From NCBI GenBank assembly GCA_021812785.1, contig JAKAMR010000055.1, forward strand, positions 1 through 5,777: 5,777 nt of DNA. The letters are read 5' to 3'. Under the pieces are notes generated by a model, which did not search any database, was not told where the DNA came from, and saw only the letters and a program-made list of their open reading frames with translations. The DNA comes from Nitrospirota bacterium (lineage in GTDB: Bacteria > Nitrospirota > Thermodesulfovibrionia > Thermodesulfovibrionales > JdFR-88). The translations under genes were made by a program, and so were the position numbers. Shown one piece after another: positions 1 through 5,630 of this stretch (its first letter is position 1; each line of letters begins with the position of its first letter).

Positions 1-6
1 TGCCGG

Positions 7-1674
7 TTACGCTACTTCCGCCCTTTCAACAAGCTTTTGATATTGTGCCCAAAGGGCCTCTTTGCTTATGCCCGCGTCTATGAAATCCCATGGCAATATC
101 TCTTCTGCGCCCTTGTTCCTGAATATGTAAAAGTCCTCCGAAAGGCCCGCGCTCCTGAGCGCCGCCTTATAATCGAGTCCCTCGCTTGCCATGGCCAGAA
201 GGACGGCCGAAAGCCTTCTGTCCCCCATGGCAAATACCCCCTGCATCATGGCGTATTTGGGCACATCGTGGAATACCGCAACACCCTTCAGGGCATTTAA
301 TGCCTTTTTTATCCTGCCAAGCCTTTTTTTGACCACGTCCTGCCTTTCCATCGGATGCCACTGCAGGAAGGTAAAGGGTTTTGGCACAAACGTGCTTACT
401 GTCAGCGTGATCCTGCCCCGGGGCGAAGCGGCCCTTATCTTTTCCACCAGCCCTATAAGCGCCTCTATATCCTCTTTCCTCTCCGTAGGCAGGCCGATCA
501 TGAAATAGACACGCAGGTTCATGTCCGCCTCCAGGATGGCCCGTGAGGTCTCAAGGATATCCTCTTCTGTGATCTTTTTGTTTACGAGCCCCCGGAGCCG
601 CGCCGTGCCGGCCTCCGCGGCTATCGAGAGGCTTTTAAGTCCCTTCAGATAGGGCAGCAGGCCTATGCTTTTTTCGCCTGCCCGGAGCGAGGTAATGGAG
701 AAATCCACCCCCTCGATCTGCAGGAGCTCCGAAAGCCCCGCATAATCGGAGACCGAAGGCCCTATGAGCCCCACCCTCTGCCCGGCGGAAAGCGCCTCTT
801 CTATCTCTTTTTTAACGTCCTCAGGCGGCCTCCTGCGCGGGGGGTTGTAGACCTGCCCGGCAAGACAGAAGGAACAGCTCCAGGGGCAGCCCCGCATCAG
901 CTCTATGAGCCGCATGTTCGAAAATTCGGTGCCGGGCGCAACTATGGCATGCCGCATCCCCAAACAGGAGGATACCTGTTTCCTTACCTTAGCCGGCGCC
1001 TGGGGCAGCACGGGCCTTCTCTGCGCTATCCCGCCTTCCTGTCCATAGGACACCTCGTAAAGGGAAGGCACATAGATGCCGGGCACGGAGGCTGCTTTTT
1101 CCAGAAAATCCCGCCTGCCGCCCTCCGACGAGATATTTTCCCTTACCGCGTCAAAAAAGGGTGGCAAAAGGGCCTCCGCCTCGCCTATGAAAATGGCGTC
1201 AAAGAAATCGGCCAGCGGCTCCGGGTTTGAAAAAGCGGCCACCCCGCCCAAAAGAAGGAGCGGATCTTTCCGGCCGCGCCGCAAGGCAAGCGGATGTATC
1301 CCGGCCAGATCAAGGATCAGGGGGATATGCGGGTAGTCGTTCTCAAAGGACACAGAGAAGGCCACCATGTCGAAACTGTTAAGCGGCCTTTTTGATTCAA
1401 GGCTGAAGATCTCCTCCCTGCCCTTCGAATAATCCTCCAGGTCTTCCGGGTCCGGCAGGAAGGCCCGTTCGCAAAGCACGTCGGGCATAGAGTTCAAAAG
1501 ACCGTAGACGCCCTGGAAGCCGAGGTTGGACATCCCCACATGGTAGGTGTTCGGATAGACCAGGCAAATATTAAGCCTTCCGCCAGGACTTTTGAAGACG
1601 GTGCCCTTCTCCTTGGAAAGGAGGGCATCCGCCTTCCTTAAAAGCTTCTGCTTTTTTTGACCTTTCCCGCCCAT
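7..1674 (-). CDS. Radical SAM protein with B12-binding-type N-terminal domain (TIGR03960-like)
   Basis: The 555-residue protein has an N-terminal Rossmann-like region of the cobalamin-binding type (about 33-180), with VYPNTYHVGMSNLG (39-52), FDMVAFSVSFE (101-111) and NPEPLADFFDAIFIGEAE (150-167). The histidine of the classical DxHxxG cobalamin motif is not seen. The radical SAM core follows from about 255: the Fe4S4 motif CPWSCSFC has cysteines 263, 267 and 270 in the standard CxxxCxxC spacing, then the SAM-contact strands IAAEAGTARLR (351-361) and YFMIGLPTE (390-398). The end, GDRRLSAV (484-491) and PWDFIDAGISKEALW (528-542), is what I associate with the TIGR03960 group. Members are often longer, with a C-terminal DUF2344 domain; this one stops before it. 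No TRAM domain is present, so it is not MiaB or RimO. The substrate is unknown. It begins 8 nt after the DUF3786 stop with only a poor ribosome site, suggesting translational coupling. Confidence 0.88.
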   Translation of the reverse strand: MGGKGQKKQKLLRKADALLSKEKGTVFKSPGGRLNICLVYPNTYHVGMSNLGFQGVYGLLNSMPDVLCERAFLPDPEDLEDYSKGREEIFSLESKRPLNSFDMVAFSVSFENDYPHIPLILDLAGIHPLALRRGRKDPLLLLGGVAAFSNPEPLADFFDAIFIGEAEALLPPFFDAVRENISSEGGRRDFLEKAASVPGIYVPSLYEVSYGQEGGIAQRRPVLPQAPAKVRKQVSSCLGMRHAIVAPGTEFSNMRLIELMRGCPWSCSFCLAGQVYNPPRRRPPEDVKKEIEEALSAGQRVGLIGPSVSDYAGLSELLQIEGVDFSITSLRAGEKSIGLLPYLKGLKSLSIAAEAGTARLRGLVNKKITEEDILETSRAILEADMNLRVYFMIGLPTERKEDIEALIGLVEKIRAASPRGRITLTVSTFVPKPFTFLQWHPMERQDVVKKRLGRIKKALNALKGVAVFHDVPKYAMMQGVFAMGDRRLSAVLLAMASEGLDYKAALRSAGLSEDFYIFRNKGAEEILPWDFIDAGISKEALWAQYQKLVERAEVA

Positions 1675-1682
1675 CTCTTTGT

Positions 1683-2279
1683 TTAAAGCATTGCCAGGAT
1701 GCAGAGCATTATGGCGCTCCAGATTATATCCAGGGGAAGGACAATCCCGGCCGAGGAGTCCAGGAGCACCCCGGCCCTGGCCGGGAACTCTTCATCCTCC
1801 AGCCATAAAAGCAGATAGACCGGGAGGCCCGGGGCCGGCTCAAGCTTTATGCAGGCGTCGGCGAAATCGCACCTCTGCCCGCCAAGCGCCTCCCCTTTTT
1901 TAAAAAAGGCCTCCGAGCCGTTGCCGTAACGCCTGGCCAGTCCGTCAAGCGGAAGAGTATGGGAGCCCCGGAAAAAGGCCGCCCCGCCGTTCAAGTCCTC
2001 AGGCCTGAGCAGCCTTCCAGTGGCGGGTATTCCTTTTGCGTAAACGAGCCACCAGAGGCATACGTGCTCAAAAAAGTATGCAAACCTGGCCGCTATCGCC
2101 TCTCCGTGCGCGGAGGAGGCCTTTATGGCCTCCCTGTCAGGATAGATGAAGAACTCCGCGCCCAGGGAAGGGAAGACAAATGCGCCTCCCTCAAAAGGGA
2201 CTCCGGAGGTCTTCGAAAGCTCATTGCCGGCCTCCGATCTTATCTTCTGCCATGCCGCCTTCAGGCCCGTATCGCTCAT
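1683..2279 (-). CDS. DUF3786 domain protein of unknown function
   Basis: The protein has 198 residues and matches what I recall of the DUF3786 family, whose function is not established. Recognisable features are the mid-protein stretch around 93-117 (RPEDLNGGAAFFRG then a short gap and PLDGLARRYG), and the C-terminal block PGLPVYLLLWLEDEEFPARA (149-168), then LLDSSAGIVLPLDIIW (172-187). No signal peptide or clear membrane segment is present; the hydrophobic end (IIWSAIMLCILAML) matches the usual helical end of the family rather than an anchor, though a weak membrane contact cannot be excluded. Only three cysteines, C74, C136 and C143 by count, are scattered with no iron-sulphur pattern; in some relatives this domain is joined to an Fe-S domain, which is absent here. 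No clear ribosome site precedes the ATG. The radical SAM gene begins 8 nt after its stop, so the two are probably co-transcribed. Confidence 0.85.
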   Translation of the reverse strand: MSDTGLKAAWQKIRSEAGNELSKTSGVPFEGGAFVFPSLGAEFFIYPDREAIKASSAHGEAIAARFAYFFEHVCLWWLVYAKGIPATGRLLRPEDLNGGAAFFRGSHTLPLDGLARRYGNGSEAFFKKGEALGGQRCDFADACIKLEPAPGLPVYLLLWLEDEEFPARAGVLLDSSAGIVLPLDIIWSAIMLCILAML

Positions 2280-2456
2280 TTTCTTATTTTAAGGGAAAAG
2301 CTGTTTTTTTATTTCAGACTATTCAGGTTTTTTTATGTGGAGGCGGGCCGCCGTCTCTGGTAGCGGGGCGCTCTGTGGTCCCGGCGCGGCTAAAATGAAT
2401 AGGGCAAACGGCTGACGCGCTATATCGCGGGAGTTCGCGGCGGACAAAATTTTAAC
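2280..2456 (-). other. Spacer between csp terminator and the DUF3786 gene, with GC-rich core
   Basis: This 177-nt stretch has a GC-rich centre (about 2341-2440) between AT-rich edges, opposite to what a plain promoter region usually looks like. I find no tRNA cloverleaf and no convincing protein. One weak promoter candidate sits next to the csp terminator and is listed separately. Close to the DUF3786 ATG, the minus strand reads TTAAAATAAGAAAATG, where TAAAAT resembles a -10 box and no clear ribosome site is present; a leaderless or near-leaderless message is possible but no matching -35 box is seen. The core could encode a small RNA or be a decayed remnant; neither is shown. Confidence 0.4.
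2419..2447 (-). promoter_or_regulatory. Candidate promoter for the DUF3786 / radical SAM unit
   Basis: On the minus strand TTGTCC (2447-2442) and TATAGC (2424-2419) are separated by 17 nt; each matches 4 of 6 consensus positions. It begins just after the csp terminator, where a promoter for the downstream pair is needed. It would give an untranslated leader of about 130 nt covering the GC-rich core. The boxes are weak, so this is a suggestion only. Confidence 0.3.
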
Positions 2457-2491
2457 AAAAAAAAAGCCCCCGGCTTTAAAAGCCGGGGGCT
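2457..2491 (-). terminator. Rho-independent terminator of csp
   Basis: Starting 17 nt after the csp stop, the minus strand has AGCCCCCGGC, a 7-nt T/A loop and GCCGGGGGCT: a perfect 10-bp GC-rich stem, extendable by two T-A pairs inside the loop. It is followed directly by nine T residues (counting the last stem base). This is a textbook intrinsic terminator on the minus strand only. It separates csp from the DUF3786/radical SAM pair, which therefore needs its own promoter. Confidence 0.95.
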
Positions 2492-2508
2492 CTCGTTAGA
2501 GGTCTTTT

Positions 2509-2709
2509 TCAGACTTTTACAACGTTGACAGCCCTGGGGCCCTTGGGACCCATCTCGATGTCAAAATTGACCTGGTCCCCCTCGCCAAGGGTCTTGAAAC
2601 CCTCACCAGCGATGGCTGAGAAGTGGACGAATACGTCCTTGCCATCATCAGTGGTGATGAACCCAAAACCTTTAGCCTCGTTGAACCATTTTACTGAACC
2701 ACTCGACAT
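2509..2709 (-). CDS. Cold-shock domain protein (CspA family)
   Basis: This is a 66-residue single-domain cold-shock protein, the usual size for the family. Such proteins form a five-strand OB-fold beta barrel that binds single-stranded RNA and DNA, melts secondary structure in mRNA and affects translation and transcription termination. The RNA-binding motif RNP1 is KGFGFI (13-18) and RNP2 is VFVHF (26-30), with the usual aromatic residues W8, F15, F17, F27, H29 and F30 in place. The N-terminus [15 protein letters not shown] and the motif [11 protein letters not shown] are typical. The ATG is preceded by AGGAGG at 9 nt. It stands alone between its own promoter (2850-2822) and its own terminator (2491-2457). 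Which paralogue it is (A, C, E and so on) cannot be told, so no letter is given; despite the name, many family members are not cold-induced. Confidence 0.97.
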   Translation of the reverse strand: MSSGSVKWFNEAKGFGFITTDDGKDVFVHFSAIAGEGFKTLGEGDQVNFDIEMGPKGPRAVNVVKV

Positions 2710-2815
2710 CTGCTACTTCCTCCTGAAGAAAAATATTATTTCGGATCTGCAAATAAAACCGGCTGCAAATGACCTCGCTTCGAGTCTTGAGCCCTTATTT
2801 GTCAAAAGCTCCGAT
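2710..2815 (-). promoter_or_regulatory. Leader (5' untranslated region) of csp
   Basis: The predicted csp transcript has a leader of about 105 nt, longer than needed for translation and reminiscent of the long leaders of cspA-type genes, which act as temperature-sensing RNA in E. coli. Visible structure includes a small stem CTCG/CGAG with a 3-nt loop (2784-2774, extended by GAC/GTC across a bulge), a GAGC/GCTC stem (2811-2808 with 2792-2789), and TCGGA near the 5' end (2814-2810) that can pair with TCCGA (2745-2741). The word ATTTGCAG is repeated with a 16-nt period (2770-2763 and 2754-2747). A strong ribosome site AGGAGG (2724-2719) lies 9 nt before the ATG. That the leader senses cold is inference; the stems are short. 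Confidence 0.5.
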
Positions 2816-2821
2816 GCAGTA

Positions 2822-2850
2822 AATATGGCACACATCGAATTAAATGTCAA
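2822..2850 (-). promoter_or_regulatory. Sigma-70-type promoter of csp
   Basis: On the minus strand a perfect -35 box TTGACA (2850-2845) is followed after exactly 17 nt by CATATT (2827-2822), which matches 4 of 6 positions of TATAAT. Transcription would start near 2815, about 105 nt before the csp ATG. The promoter lies in an AT-rich stretch with nothing coding around it and is the best promoter-like sequence in the window. It implies that csp is transcribed separately from ftsZ. Confidence 0.72.
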
Positions 2851-2871
2851 ACAAAAATTTGGCCGCCTGGA

Positions 2872-2923
2872 CATGGATTTTCGTGCGTCTGAAACGCAAA
2901 AAAACCTTACCAGTCATGGATTT
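2872..2923. repeat. 9-bp direct repeat upstream of the csp promoter
   Basis: The plus-strand word CATGGATTT occurs at 2872-2880 and 2915-2923, start to start 43 bp, close to four helical turns. Both copies lie upstream (on the minus strand) of the csp -35 box at 2850, at 21 and 64 bp. This spacing would suit binding of a regulator, but two 9-mers in an AT-rich spacer can also occur by chance. No protein family is suggested by the word itself. Confidence 0.35.
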
Positions 2924-3005
2924 ATGCCAAAAGGAATGAATTACCCTGAGGCAAACTGCGTTCGCCCCAAAACCCGGAAAACCAAAACATGTGGACAAGG
3001 AGGGC

Positions 3006-3032
3006 GGGGCCCCTTGGGGGAAAAGGGACCCC
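3006..3032 (-). other. GC-rich hairpin downstream of ftsZ, possible mRNA 3' end without a U tract
   Basis: About 30 nt after the ftsZ stop, the minus strand reads GGGGTCCCTT, a 7-nt loop, then AAGGGGCCCC: a 10-bp stem with one G-U pair in RNA. GAG and CTC on either side could add three pairs across a 3-nt bulge. No run of T follows in either direction, so it is not a classical intrinsic terminator. It may protect or define the 3' end of the ftsZ message, perhaps with Rho. The perfect fold is directly visible; the role is inference. Confidence 0.5.
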
Positions 3033-3061
3033 TCTACGGTGGGAAAGCTCTTTTTTACCGG

Positions 3062-4252
3062 TTACCCGTTTGGAAGGGTGAATTTCTCCTTCCTCAGGAA
3101 AGTGGGGATATCGAATGGATCCTCGTATTTCATCTCCACCGGCGTTTTTTCCTTCTCTTCCGGCTGTCCACCTTCTGGGGCAATGCCAAGAGACTTGGCC
3201 AGTATCCTCTGGGAGCCTTTCAAAACGGAGGGCATCTCCCTGGGAGCGGCTGCGGGGGCGGCCGGGGGAGCCCATTTCTTCACCGGCAGCTCTATTTTCT
3301 GCTTTTTGGGCGCAAAGCTGGTCGCGATCACGGTAACGCGGCACTCGGCCTCTATCTCCTGGTCTATGACCGCTCCAAAAATTATGTTTGCCTCCGGGTG
3401 TGCCGAATCGTAGACCAGGCTTGCCGCCTCCTCCACGTCCTTGAGCGAAAGTCCCGGGCCGCCGGTGATATTCACAAGTATTCCCCTGGCCCCCTCGATG
3501 GAGGAGTTTTCAAGCAGCGGGTTGGTTATAGCTTTTTTTGTGGCCTCCTTCGCGCTTGAGTCCGTGCCCATGCCCATCACCGAATTGCCTGCGTCCTGCA
3601 TGATCGTCCTTACGTCGGCAAAATCAAGGTTTATAAGCCCCGGCACCACGATAAGGTCGGAGATGCCCTGGACCGCCTGCCTGAGCACGTCGTTTGCGCG
3701 CGCGAAGGACTCCAGCAGGCTCGTCCCCTTGTCCACCACGTAGCTTATCCTGTCGTTTGGTATCACAATGAGGGTGTCCACGTTTTTCTCAAGCTCCTTG
3801 ATGCCGGCCTCCGCGTTGTGCCTCCTTGCGGTGCCCTCATAGAAAAAGGGCTTCGTGACAACGGCGACGGTAAGAGCGCCGGCCTCCTTTGCCGCCTGCG
3901 CGATCACCGGAGAAGCGCCGGTCCCGGTGCCTCCTCCCATGCCCGCCGTTATGAACACCATGTCCGAGCCCTTCAGGGCATCAATTATTTCATCCCTGCT
4001 TTCAAGCGCGGCCTGACGGCCGGTCTCCGGCTTCGAACCCGCTCCAAGTCCTCGGGTCACATCCTCCCCAAGCTGGATCTTTCTGGACGCAAGCGAGATC
4101 CCCAGGGCCTGCGCATCAGTATTTGCCGCCACGAACTGCACATGCTTCAGATTGGATGAGATCATGTTGTTCAGCATGTTGCCGCCTGCGCCGCCCACTC
4201 CTATCACTTTAATCCTGGCCGGCTCGCTTTTCATCTCCTCGAGTTCGAACAT
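3062..4252 (-). CDS. ftsZ: Cell division protein FtsZ (tubulin-like GTPase)
   Basis: FtsZ polymerises with GTP at mid-cell to form the Z ring that recruits the divisome. The protein has 396 residues, normal for the family. After a short N-terminal extension (1-12) the nucleotide fold begins with [12 protein letters not shown] (14-25). The tubulin signature GGGTGTG is at 106-112. The catalytic T7 loop reads NLDFADV (208-214), keeping the N-x-D that completes the GTPase site of the next subunit. The C-terminal GTPase-activating domain runs to about 312 (VTVIATSF, 306-313). A Pro/Ala- and charge-rich linker (about 314-375) leads to the conserved tail peptide DIPTFLRK (381-388), the docking site for FtsA. 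Eight residues follow the tail peptide. The ATG start has AGGAG 10 nt upstream. The gene follows ftsA by 72 nt and is the last division gene in the window. All key residues look intact. Confidence 0.99.
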   Translation of the reverse strand: MFELEEMKSEPARIKVIGVGGAGGNMLNNMISSNLKHVQFVAANTDAQALGISLASRKIQLGEDVTRGLGAGSKPETGRQAALESRDEIIDALKGSDMVFITAGMGGGTGTGASPVIAQAAKEAGALTVAVVTKPFFYEGTARRHNAEAGIKELEKNVDTLIVIPNDRISYVVDKGTSLLESFARANDVLRQAVQGISDLIVVPGLINLDFADVRTIMQDAGNSVMGMGTDSSAKEATKKAITNPLLENSSIEGARGILVNITGGPGLSLKDVEEAASLVYDSAHPEANIIFGAVIDQEIEAECRVTVIATSFAPKKQKIELPVKKWAPPAAPAAAPREMPSVLKGSQRILAKSLGIAPEGGQPEEKEKTPVEMKYEDPFDIPTFLRKEKFTLPNG

Positions 4253-4324
4253 CGCTTTGCGTCTCCTTTCAAAGATTTTTTATTTTTAAAATCCATAAAA
4301 AAATATCTTCAAATATCATGTCTT
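4253..4324 (-). promoter_or_regulatory. AT-rich ftsA-ftsZ spacer with weak promoter candidate and ftsZ ribosome binding site
   Basis: This 72-nt spacer is strikingly AT-rich against GC-rich genes on both sides. Read on the minus strand it holds GATATTT twice with a 10-nt period (4317-4311 and 4307-4301). A weak sigma-70-like pair is TTGAAG (4312-4307) and TTAAAA (4289-4284), 17 nt apart, with 4 of 6 consensus matches in the -35 box and a poor -10 box. The ribosome site AGGAG (4267-4263) is 10 nt before the ftsZ ATG. AT richness makes chance promoter-like matches likely, so the internal promoter is only a candidate; the ribosome site is solid. Confidence 0.4.
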
Positions 4325-5596
4325 TTATACGCCCTCTGCCGGAAAGCGGCGCATCCTGCCAAAAAATCTCTTTGCAAGGGCCCGCCCCTGCTCCGCCACG
4401 GTCCTCTTCACCGACTCGATGGAATCGGATAAAGGGCTTTCCCTGAACTCCCCGCCCTCTCGCTCCAGCCCATAAAGCAGGAGCCCGGCTGCCGCGGCAT
4501 ACTGAGGGTCCCTTACGGCCTCCCTGAGTACGGTGCTGCGCACCTTCTCCGGCAGGCCCGGCCTTACCGGTATGCCCAGCCAGCCCTCCGCCATGGCGGC
4601 GATATCCCGCATCTGGCTGCCGCCCCCGGTTATGACGGCGCAGAGAGGCTGGTATTTTATGATCTGAGGCTCAACGTTCTCTCTAAGGAGCTCGAAAAGC
4701 TCCTCCATGCGCATCCTTATGATCCTTGCAAGCTCCGGGTGTGATATCTGCATTGGCTTGCCGCTCATGCTTTTGGCCTCTATGCTTTCTTCCGTTTCAA
4801 AGAGGTTGACCTTCTCCTGCCCGACCCCATAGCGTAGCTTCAGCCTTTCGGCCTCTTTATGCGGCAGTTTCAGCCCCACCGCTATGTCATTGGTAGCGTT
4901 TGCGCCGCCCACCGGTATGACGCCGGCCCAGCGCAGCGTGCCGCCTTTGAAAAGGGCCGCATCGGTTGTGCCTCCCCCCATGTCCACAAGCACCGCCCCC
5001 TGCTGAAGCTCGTCGTTTTTAAGCACGGCAAGAGCGCTTGCCAGGGGCTGAAAGACCATTTCAGTGGCCTGAAGGCCGGCCCGCTCCAGTGAGCGCTCCA
5101 GGTTCTCGAGCACCGCATGGGAGGCGGTAAGCACCTGGACCTTGACCTCAAGCCTCACCCCGGCCATGCCAAGCGGCCTGGCTATGCCGTCCTGCCCGTC
5201 TATGATGAACTCCGAGGGCAGCACATGAAGGACCTCCCTGTCCAGGGGCACATATATGGCGCTTGCCGCGTCTATTACACGCTCCATGTCCTCCTGCCTT
5301 ACCTCTTTTTCCCTTATGCCCGTGGCACCGTAGCTTTCGGCGCTCTTTATGTGGCTGCCGGATATGCCGACATATGCGTTCCTTATGTCTATGCCGGAGG
5401 CGGACCTGGCCTCCCTGAGGGCCATGCCTATGGAGTTCGCGGTCTCATCTATGTCTATGACCACCCCTTTTCTGAGCCCCTGCGACGGGACCGTCCCGGC
5501 GGCCACTATGTCAAGCCCTTCCTTGCCCATGCGCCCCACCATGACGCATATCTTTGTGGAGCCCACGTCTACGCCAGCAATATACCGCCCTTTCAA
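4325..5596 (-). CDS. ftsA: Cell division protein FtsA (actin-like membrane tether of FtsZ)
   Basis: FtsA is a cytoplasmic actin-family ATPase that binds the FtsZ C-terminal peptide and anchors the Z ring to the inner membrane. At 423 residues it is full length. The phosphate-1 motif GVDVGSTKI is at residues 8-16, phosphate-2 VDMGGGTTD at 204-212, and the adenosine motif ITGGGSQM at 322-329. The FtsA-specific 1C/SHS2 region is around 85-165 and includes VLHVLPSEFIIDGQDGIARP (122-141). The C-terminus ends in a basic amphipathic stretch, ALAKRFFGRMRRF (406-418), which fits the membrane-targeting helix. The start is TTG: no upstream in-frame ATG fits, a GGAGGG ribosome site at 5607-5602 sits 5 nt before it, and any later start would cut phosphate-1. 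It follows ftsQ by 34 nt and precedes ftsZ by 72 nt, so it is probably in the same operon. Confusion with MreB or DnaK is excluded by the 1C region and the neighbours. Confidence 0.97.
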   Translation of the reverse strand: MKGRYIAGVDVGSTKICVMVGRMGKEGLDIVAAGTVPSQGLRKGVVIDIDETANSIGMALREARSASGIDIRNAYVGISGSHIKSAESYGATGIREKEVRQEDMERVIDAASAIYVPLDREVLHVLPSEFIIDGQDGIARPLGMAGVRLEVKVQVLTASHAVLENLERSLERAGLQATEMVFQPLASALAVLKNDELQQGAVLVDMGGGTTDAALFKGGTLRWAGVIPVGGANATNDIAVGLKLPHKEAERLKLRYGVGQEKVNLFETEESIEAKSMSGKPMQISHPELARIIRMRMEELFELLRENVEPQIIKYQPLCAVITGGGSQMRDIAAMAEGWLGIPVRPGLPEKVRSTVLREAVRDPQYAAAAGLLLYGLEREGGEFRESPLSDSIESVKRTVAEQGRALAKRFFGRMRRFPAEGV

Positions 5597-5601
5597 ATTT
5601 T

Positions 5602-5607
5602 CCCTCC
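5602..5607 (-). promoter_or_regulatory. Ribosome binding site deciding the TTG start of ftsA
   Basis: On the minus strand the motif GGAGGG lies 5 nt before a TTG codon (5596-5594). It is the only well-placed Shine-Dalgarno-like site near the ftsA N-terminus, and it makes TTG the best start although ATG is used by ftsZ, csp and the two downstream genes. The site lies inside the 34-nt ftsQ-ftsA spacer. Confidence 0.75.
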
Positions 5608-5630
5608 GGCTTTTTTTGCCAAAAAAACTG

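Noticed and set aside
167..546. Several short open frames opposite the radical SAM gene
   Set aside because: All are shadows of the well-supported minus-strand gene, with no motif or ribosome site of their own.
2336..2347. Minus-strand word CCCGCCTCCACA resembling the 3' end of tmRNA or a tRNA acceptor
   Set aside because: There is no TTCGA-type T arm before it, no CCA and no partner 5' end, so neither a tRNA/tmRNA nor an attachment-site remnant can be supported.
1959..2363. Plus-strand open frame of 134 codons
   Set aside because: It is antisense to the DUF3786 gene and extends into the spacer, with no ribosome site or family resemblance.
2319..2447. Minus-strand small open frame of 42 codons with a TTG start
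   Set aside because: It begins directly at the csp terminator with no ribosome site, a second frame is open over much of the same stretch, and GC-rich DNA readily gives such frames.
2884..2904. Hairpin TGCGT/ACGCA next to a run of A
   Set aside because: On the plus strand the stem is followed by A rather than T, and on the minus strand the T run precedes the stem, so it is not a terminator in either direction.
2525..3559. Plus-strand open frame of 344 codons
   Set aside because: It runs antisense through csp, the regulatory gap and the ftsZ 3' half, shows no recognisable family, and is explained by codon bias of the genes opposite.
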